Shown here piece after piece: positions 52,853-61,162 of a stretch of DNA of 64,000 nt. The number at the start of each line of letters is the position of its first letter. The first letter of the stretch is position 1. This stretch comes from Paenibacillus planticolens (GTDB lineage: Bacteria; Bacillota; Bacilli; Paenibacillales; NBRC-103111): the NCBI RefSeq assembly GCF_013141725.1, contig NZ_WHNZ01000064.1, positions 1-64,000 of the forward strand, in the 5' to 3' direction. The notes beneath the pieces were generated by a model. It did not search any database, was not told the origin of the DNA, and saw nothing but the letters and a program-made list of their open reading frames with translations. The translations under genes and the position numbers were made by a program.

Positions 52853-54355
52853 ATGAAACATGACGAGAACGGATTGGACATGGAGTTGGCCGATAGTCTG
52901 ACAGATAACTTGCTGGAGATCACACAAGAACTGGGAAACAGCAGCGACATTGCCATCCGGGAAATCCAGATTGATCTCGGCGATCATCGTTCCATCGAAG
53001 GAGCGATTGTCTATATGGCTGGCATCTCGAACTTGTACTCGATGATCGACACCCTGCTCGCCTGCTGCAAGAACGGCGCACAACAACACTTGAATCCCGA
53101 AGAGCTGCTAGGCTATTTGGAGAATGTTGTGGTCTCCTCGGGCACAGTAGAGCATATTGACACTCTGGACGATCTTTTTGAGTCGCTATTGTCCGGTGAA
53201 AGTATTCTGCTGCTTGACGGATGCAAGCGGGCATTAGCGATTGGAACCAAGGAGCTTATCGGGCGCCAGGTCGAAGAACCCAATGTACAATCAGTTGTCC
53301 GCGGCCCCCGGGAAGGCTTTACAGAGGTTCTGCAATGGAATACAGCCATGCTCCGCCGTAAAATCAAAGACCGCAATCTCTGGATGGAAACGATGAGCAT
53401 TGGCAGAGTGACCAAAACGGAAGTCGTAGTGGCCTACGTTAAGAACATTGTGTCCGAAGAAGTGCTCGAAGAAGTAAAAACCAGACTGTCCCTCATTGAT
53501 ATAGACGCCATCTTGGAGAGCAACTACATTGAGGAGCTGATTGAAGATAAACAGAACACACCCTTTTCAACTGTTTTCAACACAGAGCGCCCGGATGTCA
53601 TTGCAGCCGGTTTATTGGAAGGACGCGTTGCCATTCTTGTAGACGGAACGCCGTTTGCCCTGCTTGTTCCGGCATTGTTCACCCAATTTTTCCAATCCAG
53701 CGAGGACTATTACCAGCCGGCGAATTTCTCCTCCTTAATCCGTCTGCTTCGCGTATTGTCTTTTGGATTGGCACTATTAACCCCTTCTTTTTACATTGCG
53801 GTGACAACTTTTCATCAGGAAATGCTGCCGACTACGCTGCTCTATAATTTAGCAAGCCAGCGCGAGGGCGTTCCTTTCCCGGCCTTTGTCGAAGCGATTA
53901 TGATGGAGATTACGTTCGAAATATTGCGTGAAGCCAGTGTGCGTATGCCTAGAACCGTTGGTCAGTCCATTTCTATTGTGGGCACGCTTGTGATTGGTCA
54001 AGCTGCCGTGGAAGCAGGTCTCGTAAGTGCCGCGATGGTTATCGTCGTATCGATCACAGCGATGTCCAACTTTGTTCTGCCCGCCTTTAACCTCGGCATC
54101 ACGATTCGCATCATCCGGTTTTTGCTTATGATACTGGCTGCCACATTTGGTCTTTTTGGCATTTTTGTAGGGATCATCGCATTGGTCGTCCATTTGTGCG
54201 GGATTTCCTCATTTGGCGTTCCCTATATGTCGCCTTTTGCTCCGTTCCATTTATCAGATCAGAAAGATACGCTGGTCCGCTTTACTTTTCCGAATATGAT
54301 TACTCGCCCCAAGGTCTTCCGTCAAAAAAATCTCGTTCGTCAGAAGCGCAGATGA
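52853..54355 (+). CDS. GerA-family germinant receptor A subunit
   Basis: The 500-residue A subunit has an N-terminal cytoplasmic domain (about 1-290; IREIQIDLGDHRSIEGAIVYMAG; GFTEVLQWNTAMLRRKIKD) and about five membrane helices (about 290-470). It forms, with B and C, a spore-inner-membrane nutrient receptor. ATG 52853 follows GGAGG by 5 bases; the ATG at 52838 lies before that site. The short cytoplasmic tail ends KNLVRQKRR. Genes follow in order C, small D-like, B. The nutrient is unknown. Confidence 0.93.
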   Translation: MKHDENGLDMELADSLTDNLLEITQELGNSSDIAIREIQIDLGDHRSIEGAIVYMAGISNLYSMIDTLLACCKNGAQQHLNPEELLGYLENVVVSSGTVEHIDTLDDLFESLLSGESILLLDGCKRALAIGTKELIGRQVEEPNVQSVVRGPREGFTEVLQWNTAMLRRKIKDRNLWMETMSIGRVTKTEVVVAYVKNIVSEEVLEEVKTRLSLIDIDAILESNYIEELIEDKQNTPFSTVFNTERPDVIAAGLLEGRVAILVDGTPFALLVPALFTQFFQSSEDYYQPANFSSLIRLLRVLSFGLALLTPSFYIAVTTFHQEMLPTTLLYNLASQREGVPFPAFVEAIMMEITFEILREASVRMPRTVGQSISIVGTLVIGQAAVEAGLVSAAMVIVVSITAMSNFVLPAFNLGITIRIIRFLLMILAATFGLFGIFVGIIALVVHLCGISSFGVPYMSPFAPFHLSDQKDTLVRFTFPNMITRPKVFRQKNLVRQKRR

Positions 54356-54368
54356 GGAGGCTCATCCT

Positions 54369-55571
54369 TTGAATCGTGCCATATCCGCCGGTTTATGCTT
54401 ATTTACGTTCCTTTGCTTATTAACGGGTTGTTGGAGCAGCCATGAATTGAATAGTATAAGCATCGTCGTAGGAATGGGGATTGATAAAGTCGGAGAGCGC
54501 TATAAAGTTACGATCCAAATCGTCAATCCAAGTCAAGTATCCGTCAAAAAAGCAAGCTCCAGCAACGGGAACGCCGTTGTCGCCTATGAAGAAACCGGCA
54601 TGACGGTTCCTGAAGCCTTATCTCGCATGAGTGTGAAAGCATCCCGGTTTTTGCACTACTCCCATCTGCGGATGGTTGTATTCGGTGAGGATGCGGCTCG
54701 CGCAGGCATTAGCAAACCGCTGGATTTCTTGTCCCGCAATATGGATATGCGAACTGACTTTTATTTCATCGTCGCCAAGCAGGCCAAAGCTTCCGATGTT
54801 TTAAACCTTATTAGCGTATTGGATCCGATTCCCGCCAACAACATGTATACAATGCTTGAAACTTCCGATAAATATTGGTCTGCAACGGGAAGCATGAATC
54901 TTAACCGTCTGCTTCAGGAAGTAGGAACTCCGGGCAAGAGTCCCGCCATGACCGGGATCGAAATTATAGGCAATAAAAATATCGGGAAGCAGTCGGCCAA
55001 TACAAAATATGTGAAACCACCTGCCCTGTTTAAATATTCAGGCATGGCTGTTTTCAATATGGACCGATTTGTTGGCTGGTTGGATGAGAACGATACGAAA
55101 GCTTTAAATTATGTGCAAAATTCAGTTTCACAAAGCACAGGGTATATTCCATGTCCGGGATCTCAAGGGAACATTACGCTGCAGGCGATTCGTTCCAACA
55201 GCGTCATCCACCCGCACCTTGTCAATGGAGCTCCCGAATTCGACGTCAATATCGGAATTGACGGTGATATTGCCGATGTCGAATGCACAATCGACCTTTC
55301 TCAAGCCTCGGTGGTCGACGAGATCGAACAGTTGAACAACAGCAAATTGGAAACGATCATTGAGCAATCCATCGCGAAAATACAGAAAAATTTCGGTGCG
55401 GATATTTATGGTTTTGGAAAAACATTCCATAAAAAATACCCCCAATCCTGGCATCAAATCAAGAATTGGAACGAGGTTTTTCAATCGGTTAAAGTACGTG
55501 TTCATGTAAAATTCACCATTCGACGGATAGGAACGATCATGCAGCCTATTGAAAAAATAACGACAGAATAA
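54369..55571 (+). CDS. Ger(x)C germinant receptor lipoprotein
   Basis: The 400-residue C subunit is a lipoprotein with lipobox LLTGC (Cys at about 21) and the GerAC segments SIVVGMGIDKVGERYKVTIQIVNPS and DFLSRNMDMRTDFYFIVA, ending in the Spore_GerAC C-terminal domain (FGADIYGFGKTFHKKYPQSW). TTG 54369 is the start, with GAGGAGG 9 bases before; that ribosome-binding site overlaps the A-subunit stop codon. It sits on the outer face of the inner spore membrane with the A and B subunits. Confidence 0.92.
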   Translation: MNRAISAGLCLFTFLCLLTGCWSSHELNSISIVVGMGIDKVGERYKVTIQIVNPSQVSVKKASSSNGNAVVAYEETGMTVPEALSRMSVKASRFLHYSHLRMVVFGEDAARAGISKPLDFLSRNMDMRTDFYFIVAKQAKASDVLNLISVLDPIPANNMYTMLETSDKYWSATGSMNLNRLLQEVGTPGKSPAMTGIEIIGNKNIGKQSANTKYVKPPALFKYSGMAVFNMDRFVGWLDENDTKALNYVQNSVSQSTGYIPCPGSQGNITLQAIRSNSVIHPHLVNGAPEFDVNIGIDGDIADVECTIDLSQASVVDEIEQLNNSKLETIIEQSIAKIQKNFGADIYGFGKTFHKKYPQSWHQIKNWNEVFQSVKVRVHVKFTIRRIGTIMQPIEKITTE

Positions 55572-55581
55572 GGTGCAACTT

Positions 55582-55815
55582 ATGCTGCTCTTAATTGGGG
55601 TAGTTCTCACACTCATCTGGACGGTATGGAAAGAAATCCATCCATTGTGGAAGGAGGACAAGCGCAAAGAAGCTTGGATATTGGCTATTTCTACACTATG
55701 CATCAGTGTGCTTGGCATCGCAAAAAGCTTGAACGCCTCTTTACCTAATCCGTTGGTTATGTTGTCGGCGATACTAGGACCCTATCCTCAAGCGGTTTAT
55801 TCCATATTGCAATGA
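55582..55815 (+). CDS. Small two-helix membrane protein, candidate germinant receptor D subunit
   Basis: The 77-residue protein has two membrane helices (about 2-20 and 37-58) with a charged linker (WKEIHPLWKEDKRKEAW). Size, two helices and place inside a germinant receptor operon match the D subunits known to modulate germinant receptors in Bacillus. ATG 55582 is used, 8 bases after AAGGTG; a GTG at 55573 overlaps that site. It starts 10 bases after the C gene and ends 17 before the B gene. Confidence 0.75.
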   Translation: MLLLIGVVLTLIWTVWKEIHPLWKEDKRKEAWILAISTLCISVLGIAKSLNASLPNPLVMLSAILGPYPQAVYSILQ

Positions 55816-55831
55816 AAGGGGGGCCGGCTCC

Positions 55832-56941
55832 ATGGAGAAGCAACAAATCATTAGCAGAAGCTCTTTCACGATACTCGTTACTTTTTTCATGATTGGCACT
55901 TCCATACTGATTACGCCTTCAGGGCTTGCAATTGAGGCAAAGCAGGACGCATGGCTGGCATGCCTCCTAGGTATTGCTTTCAATGCTTTGAACGCCATGC
56001 TATATGTTGTATTAGGAGAACGCTTTGCCGGGCAAACTTTGGTCCAATATTGCGAAACTGTGCTTGGCAAATGGGCGGGCAAAGCGGTATCTCTGGCTTT
56101 TGTCTTATTTTTTTATTTGTTGGCTTCCCTGATGATCGGGGATCTAGGTTATTTCGTAACTTCTCAGATCATGCAGGAAACGCCGATAGAGGCTCTGCAA
56201 ATGCTGTTTATTCTTGTTGTTGTGCTGGCCGTCCGATCAGGCTTTGTCGTGTATTCGAGGGCGGCCGTCGTCTTTTTCCCCTGGCTGATTCTCCTATTTT
56301 TACTGCTCATTTTACCGTTGCTGCCTAAATTCGATATGAGAAATTTCATGCCGGTTATGGAGTTCGGCATAAAGCCGGTTCTGCGGGGCGGATTTTCATT
56401 CTACGGTTTGCAGGAGATGATTGTGCTGCTCATGTTTTATCCGTTCGTTGCCAAAGAGAAAGGTCGTCAAATCAGCTTTATTTGGGGGATTGGAATCGGG
56501 GGCGCCATCCTTCTTATTACGACGATCGGGAGCATTGCCGTGCTGAGTGCAGAGCTGACTTCGAACCAATTGTTTCCGGCCTACACGCTTGCCAAAAATA
56601 TAAGCATCGGCCATTTCCTTGAAAGGGTCGAAGGCATTTTGATCTCCATTTGGGTGCTATCCATTTTCCTCAAAATTGTGCTCACCTTTCACGCTTCTCT
56701 GCTGGGGCTCGTGCAAATCCTGAACATCCAGGATGAGAAGCCTCTGGTCGTTCCTCTCGCATTGGGAATGATCGTTCTCTCGCTGATGTGCTACCCCAAT
56801 ACGATCTTCATCCATGATTTTCTAGGAAAAAATTGGGCGCCATTCGCACTTATTTTCACCCTTTTTTTACCTCTTCTGCTGTTTGTCGGATCTTGGTTTC
56901 AAAAACTGATAAAGGTTACCTACAAGCAATCCAATAAATAA
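55832..56941 (+). CDS. GerAB/YndE-family germinant receptor permease-like B subunit
   Basis: The 369-residue B subunit is an APC-like protein with about ten helices, matching the spore germination permease family (ISRSSFTILVTFFMIGTSILITPSG; LGYFVTSQIMQETPIEALQMLF; PFVAKEKGRQISF). It holds the ligand-binding site in characterised receptors. Start ATG 55832 follows a GGGGGG site at 8 bases. Its last 75 bases overlap the convergent RnfD-like gene. Confidence 0.92.
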   Translation: MEKQQIISRSSFTILVTFFMIGTSILITPSGLAIEAKQDAWLACLLGIAFNALNAMLYVVLGERFAGQTLVQYCETVLGKWAGKAVSLAFVLFFYLLASLMIGDLGYFVTSQIMQETPIEALQMLFILVVVLAVRSGFVVYSRAAVVFFPWLILLFLLLILPLLPKFDMRNFMPVMEFGIKPVLRGGFSFYGLQEMIVLLMFYPFVAKEKGRQISFIWGIGIGGAILLITTIGSIAVLSAELTSNQLFPAYTLAKNISIGHFLERVEGILISIWVLSIFLKIVLTFHASLLGLVQILNIQDEKPLVVPLALGMIVLSLMCYPNTIFIHDFLGKNWAPFALIFTLFLPLLLFVGSWFQKLIKVTYKQSNK

Positions 56942-57655
56942 GTACATTAAACCTCCAAAACAACCGTAAACAACTGCTCCAACAACCGCGCTAAGGATGC
57001 CAAAAATGACTTGATCCTTATCCTTGGCAGGTGAAGTAGGCGGATCTGTAAGCATAAATAAAGCAAAGAATAGGGAAGCATTGATAAATGGCGGCCGAAG
57101 CGCGTCAGCAGCGTCTCCGATATTTAATATCCCCATAACAAACAATAAAATGAAATACGTCCCAAGAAATGAAAAAACCTGAGGGAATTTGTTTACTCTG
57201 TTCGTTACCATGTATCCGCCAATCAAGAGAAATACGACTGACCATGCAGGAAGATCCCCGAATGCCCCCCACCAGCTTTGTCCTGTTCGAAAAAAAAGGA
57301 TGGACAGAAGCAGTCCAAAGGCGGCTGGATTAAAGATTGGTTTTTTGTTCTGGACAAGTAAATATTTAGACAAAATAGCCATAAGGGAAGTTGCCGCAAC
57401 AATATACCAAGAGGCAGCGGTGCTTAAGATCAAAGCAATGATTAACCCTGTTATCACGGCTCCATCTGGCAGAGCCCGCTTTTTTTTGGCTATGCGTGAA
57501 CAAAGAATATCGATGGCTGAACAAACACCTACCGCAATAAGGCCATTAACAATGCCTTTGATGTCTTGTGACCAAATAGCAGCTATGAATAAAAAGGCCA
57601 CCATGGAAATGATGACATATCCCTTTGGCGTTTTGATCCAACGATTCATAGTCAA
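56867..57655 (-). CDS. RnfD/NqrB-like membrane protein
   Basis: The 262-residue protein resembles the RnfD/NqrB family of membrane subunits that carry flavin in electron-transport complexes: NPAAFGLLLS (about 112-121) and LTDPPTSPAKDKDQ (about 205-218) are family hallmarks, with about ten helices. It is shorter than RnfD (about 320 or more) and lacks the SGAT threonine to which FMN is attached in RnfD. TTG 57655 overlaps the apbE stop codon by 4 bases (TTGA), supporting that start and translational coupling. It follows apbE and an FMN_bind gene, so I infer a role in passing electrons from the cytoplasm to the surface flavoprotein. Confidence 0.72.
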   Translation of the reverse strand: MTMNRWIKTPKGYVIISMVAFLFIAAIWSQDIKGIVNGLIAVGVCSAIDILCSRIAKKKRALPDGAVITGLIIALILSTAASWYIVAATSLMAILSKYLLVQNKKPIFNPAAFGLLLSILFFRTGQSWWGAFGDLPAWSVVFLLIGGYMVTNRVNKFPQVFSFLGTYFILLFVMGILNIGDAADALRPPFINASLFFALFMLTDPPTSPAKDKDQVIFGILSAVVGAVVYGCFGGLMYLFIGLLVGNLYQFLKPRSDKQQKR

Positions 57656-58551
57656 TGTATATCCCCCCCTACTTGATATATTTGCAGACCGGATGTAATG
57701 AAAATTGCCTGGAGCTCAACTTGCTCAATGAACGTTCTTCCGCTGTCCCAATCCAGCAAGAAAGAGGCCGTCGAGAAAGCATCGGCCAGCATGGCATAAG
57801 GGGCGATGACACTGCAGCTGACCCATTCACCCGGCGATTGTTTGGTCATGGGATCGATGATGTGATGCAAACCAGCTCTTAATGCGCTCTTGCGCTCGTA
57901 ACTTCCCGAGGTGCAGACAGCTTCATTGGAGATTTCAATCGTTTGGATGACTTCTCCTTGGCGCTCGGGATGCTGAATGCCAATTTTCCACTTGCTGCCG
58001 GTTTCATCCACACCTCCCGCATAGAGGTCTCCGCCAGCATTGATGACAAAGCCTTCAAATTCTTTGAGCTCTTGAGCGGCCAAATCGATGGCAAATCCTT
58101 TAGCTGCTCCCCCCAAATCAATGACCAGCGGCTTACGCAAATAGAGCGTACGATCCTGTTCATTTAAGATGATATCCCTGAAGGTAGCCGAAGCTGATGA
58201 TAAGCTCTGGATCGTTTCTCCCGTTAAATAATGCTGATTGAATCCATGATCCTCCATCGCTTTTCCTACCGCAGGATCGAATAGGCCATTCGTCCATTCC
58301 GCCATCTCCAAAGCAAACTTCAAAGGTTCAAATAATAACGGGCTAATCTTTACGGGAGTTTGGACTTGTCGGCACGCCTCCATCAATTCGCTGTCAAGGC
58401 TGAAACGGCTGCAGGCATGTTCGACTTTCCGAAATGCTTCGAAAGCACGATCAATGGCAGCTTCGATCACATCCTTTGGTTGCTGTGTGACGACCTTAAT
58501 ATCTACAACGGTATCCATAAATAATTTTGTTTTCTTCATGGTTATGACCAT
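57652..58551 (-). CDS. apbE: ApbE FAD:protein FMN transferase
   Basis: The 299-residue enzyme attaches FMN from FAD to a Thr or Ser of target flavoproteins. Motifs are MDTVVDIKV near the start, FDPAVGKAM, LGGAAKGFAIDLAAQ, INAGGDLYAGG, and the metal and flavin end DAFSTASFLL. No lipobox or signal peptide is seen, unlike many ApbE proteins that act outside the membrane. Its ATG shares one base with the stop codon of the FMN_bind gene (TAATG). The FMN_bind protein upstream contains the SGAT acceptor motif and is the obvious substrate. Confidence 0.9.
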   Translation of the reverse strand: MVITMKKTKLFMDTVVDIKVVTQQPKDVIEAAIDRAFEAFRKVEHACSRFSLDSELMEACRQVQTPVKISPLLFEPLKFALEMAEWTNGLFDPAVGKAMEDHGFNQHYLTGETIQSLSSASATFRDIILNEQDRTLYLRKPLVIDLGGAAKGFAIDLAAQELKEFEGFVINAGGDLYAGGVDETGSKWKIGIQHPERQGEVIQTIEISNEAVCTSGSYERKSALRAGLHHIIDPMTKQSPGEWVSCSVIAPYAMLADAFSTASFLLDWDSGRTFIEQVELQAIFITSGLQIYQVGGDIH

Positions 58552-58985
58552 TAGGCGTTTCGCGCCTGGGAAAGCGCATCTTGTATGGCGTCTTTAAATG
58601 CTTGTGTACTATACGTCGCACCCGATACATTCTGTACTTGCGCACTTTGTTTCTGTACTACTTCTTGCGGCAGCCCTTCAACGTCATCAATGGTATAGTG
58701 CATGGCAAAATGACTGATTTCGACATCTGTAATCCGATCGTTTTTTATCGTTACTGTGGCCTCGATCGATCCACGTCGATTACTTCCTGTACCCGTATAG
58801 GTACCCTCTTTATACATCCGATTTGTTTGACCGCTTTTGGCCTGAGTGACTTGAGCTTGCAGTTGTTGTCGCGGTTGCGGTTGCTGTATCGTAGCTTGGG
58901 TCTCGGTTGCAAAATATCCAGCGGCATACATAGCTCCAATAGCCGTCGAACACAAGGCGACCCACTTTTTGTTCATTTTCGCCAT
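58551..58985 (-). CDS. Membrane-anchored FMN-binding domain protein
   Basis: The 144-residue protein has an N-terminal hydrophobic signal or anchor (about 7-26), a Gln/Pro-rich linker, and an FMN_bind domain (about 60-142) with GTYTGTGSNRRGSIEATVTI and the covalent-flavin motif VSGATYST, whose Thr is flavinylated by ApbE. It would face the outside as a single-flavin electron carrier, as in the flavoprotein PplA of the Listeria extracellular electron-transfer system, which has two such domains. ATG follows GGGAGGG at 6 bases. It lies 91 bases after the kinase gene. Confidence 0.9.
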   Translation of the reverse strand: MAKMNKKWVALCSTAIGAMYAAGYFATETQATIQQPQPRQQLQAQVTQAKSGQTNRMYKEGTYTGTGSNRRGSIEATVTIKNDRITDVEISHFAMHYTIDDVEGLPQEVVQKQSAQVQNVSGATYSTQAFKDAIQDALSQARNA

Positions 58986-59076
58986 GTGAATCCCTCCCTA
59001 CAATGCTTCATCGATATTTTCATTATAAGGAGTAAACATTTAAATTTTATTAAAACACACTTATATGAATAGCCGC

Positions 59077-60336
59077 CTAATTTTTCTTTGGAAAATTGAT
59101 CTGAATTTCAGTACCGACGGAAATCTGGGACGTTACGCGAATGCTGCCCCTATGCGCATGCACGATCCACTCAGCGATAGAAAGTCCGAGCCCTGTACCG
59201 CCCTCCGTGCGGGAACGTGACTTATCCGCTCTGTAGAAGCGCTCGAAAATATGCGGAAGATCGGCTTCATCGATCCCGCAACCGCTGTCTTTCACGATGA
59301 CCTGTATGGAATGTGATAAGTTGTGACAGGTAATCTGAATGGTTCCATGCGGCGGCGTATACTTTAGAGCATTATCCAATAAAATAATGAACAATTGCCG
59401 AAGCCGGCTTTCGTCCCCCCATATCACGGATGGCTGGAAAAGCGAAAGAATGCGGATGGATTTGGTTTCCGCCAGCAGCTCAAATTGCTCGGCAAGGTCT
59501 TCGAGAATAAGGTGAAGCGGTATTGTCGCGGCGTTAATTTGCAGTTGGTTGGAATCCGTTCTTGCGAGTGTCAACAGATCGTCGATCAAATTCCCCATTC
59601 GCTTGCTTTCCTTCAAAATGAGGGCAATGTTCTGACTTTCCTGCTCGATCGTATGTTGAGGATGCCGGAACAAAAGCTCAGCGCGAGTATGGATAACGGA
59701 GGTTGGCGTGCGCAGCTCATGGGAGGCGTCAGCAACGAATTGCTGTTGTTTGTTCCAGGACCTCCGAATCGGCACAAGAGAACGGCCTGCCAGATAGAGA
59801 CCGGCCATGATCGAGAACAATACACCTGCTGCGCCGGCCAGGCCAAGATCCGTACGAAGCGTCTGAAGCATGCTATTCTCAGCTTCTAAGTTTCTAACGA
59901 CAACTACGTACGAAGCATGGGGTAAAAACGTTGAATCGACCGTTTCGTTCATTGGATTACGGAATCCCAATATCCGGTACTCGCGTCCATTTGCAAACAC
60001 ATTCTGCATATCCCCATTGCTGCTAATACGCTTAAAGCGTGAAGCATCATCCAGAGAGAACAATTGCTTCGGATATTGATTGATTAATTGTCCCTGATCG
60101 TCCCAGAAAAAATAGGAAGTCCTCCTGTCGGCATCAGGCTCCGGATGATCGGCTTGCAGCATTTGATCGATGGAGCTCGCTTGCATGGATCTGGAAATAT
60201 TGACAACCGCCTCATCAACTTGATGAAATAAGCGAAAAGATAAATGAATATACAAGATAATTCCAGATACTAGCAAAATCAATACAACCACTACAGAATT
60301 TAACAGTACCAATTGAGTTCGAGTTTTATTGAACAT
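59077..60336 (-). CDS. Sensor histidine kinase of an OmpR-type two-component system
   Basis: The 419-residue kinase has two membrane helices (about 10-32 and 165-185) flanking a sensor loop, a HisKA domain with His206 in DASHELRTPTSV, and a HATPase domain (NALKYTPPHGT; VKDSGCGI; GGTGLGLS). The phosphorylated His and ATP-binding boxes are intact. Its start overlaps the 3' end of the response regulator by 11 bases. The downstream genes encode the FMN_bind-ApbE-RnfD-like set, so it may sense a redox or metal cue for that system. Confidence 0.92.
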   Translation of the reverse strand: MFNKTRTQLVLLNSVVVVLILLVSGIILYIHLSFRLFHQVDEAVVNISRSMQASSIDQMLQADHPEPDADRRTSYFFWDDQGQLINQYPKQLFSLDDASRFKRISSNGDMQNVFANGREYRILGFRNPMNETVDSTFLPHASYVVVVRNLEAENSMLQTLRTDLGLAGAAGVLFSIMAGLYLAGRSLVPIRRSWNKQQQFVADASHELRTPTSVIHTRAELLFRHPQHTIEQESQNIALILKESKRMGNLIDDLLTLARTDSNQLQINAATIPLHLILEDLAEQFELLAETKSIRILSLFQPSVIWGDESRLRQLFIILLDNALKYTPPHGTIQITCHNLSHSIQVIVKDSGCGIDEADLPHIFERFYRADKSRSRTEGGTGLGLSIAEWIVHAHRGSIRVTSQISVGTEIQINFPKKN

Positions 60337-61018
60337 TGGAATCTCCCTTAAACAAATACCCTACTCCGCGAATTGTCTTTAAATAGATCTCTCCGCCATA
60401 CGGCGCAAGTTTTTTGCGCAGATGGTGAACATATACATCAACCGCTGTTGAAGCAGATTCCGATTCAAATCCCCATATCCGTTCGAAGATTTGATCTCTG
60501 GATAGAATTTGTTCCTTGTTGCACAGGAAAAATTCCAATAACTCATATTCCTTAGGACTTAATCGCAAAGGCTCTTCCCCGGCATAAGCATCCCTTAAGC
60601 CAGGTACCAGCTGAATTTGCCCGCAAGACATTTTTCCATCTAGATCAATGGTCCCGCGTCTTCTTAATACCGCTCTTGCTCGAGCGAGCAGTACAGTAAC
60701 AGCAAAAGGTTTCGTCACATAATCGTCAGCCCCGGCATCGAGCCCCCTCACACAATCTTCCACACTGTCTTTTGCAGTCAACATGATGATCGGCGTCGAA
60801 ATTTGATGGCCGCGCAAATGCTTCACAATGTCCAGTCCGTTCATTCCCGGTAACATCACGTCAAGGAGAATAAGGTCATAACTTCCTTGCTCCGCTAAGA
60901 AGCACCCTTCATCTCCCATCGAAGTCCCCGTCGTGTCGAAGGACTCATTTTCAAATATTTCCTTAATCGCCTCAAGCAGCGGTAAGTCGTCCTCAACGAT
61001 TAGTATTTTCAACTGCAT
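60326..61018 (-). CDS. OmpR/PhoB-family response regulator
   Basis: The 230-residue regulator has a receiver domain (acidic pair VEDD near 9-12, phospho-acceptor Asp53 in LLDVMLPGMNGLD, Lys in TAKDS and TKPF) and a winged-helix DNA-binding domain (about 130-228; LSPKEYELLEFFLCNKEQILSRDQI; VDVYVHHLRKKLAPYGG). It lies first in the leftward cluster with its kinase and the flavin genes. Targets are unknown; the 91-base gap before the FMN_bind gene holds a TATAAT-like -10 element. Confidence 0.93.
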   Translation of the reverse strand: MQLKILIVEDDLPLLEAIKEIFENESFDTTGTSMGDEGCFLAEQGSYDLILLDVMLPGMNGLDIVKHLRGHQISTPIIMLTAKDSVEDCVRGLDAGADDYVTKPFAVTVLLARARAVLRRRGTIDLDGKMSCGQIQLVPGLRDAYAGEEPLRLSPKEYELLEFFLCNKEQILSRDQIFERIWGFESESASTAVDVYVHHLRKKLAPYGGEIYLKTIRGVGYLFKGDSNVQ

Positions 61019-61050
61019 CCACCTCTAGCCTAGTTATTCCTTCATTCTAA

Positions 61051-61098
61051 CAGAAAAAAAGAGAAACCCAACGTTTTAAAAAACGGGGTTTCTCTGCT
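61051..61098 (-). terminator. Terminator after the distal lacI gene
   Basis: AGAGAAACCC and GGGTTTCTCT form a perfect stem, with inner AACGTTTTAAAAAACG pairing. A run of seven T follows leftward. It separates the LacI gene from the two-component operon. Confidence 0.88.
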
Positions 61099-61162
61099 AT
61101 CTGAGCGTCACCTTACACCAACGTCCAACTGAAGTGCAACAATATCGTTAATCGCTCATCCG

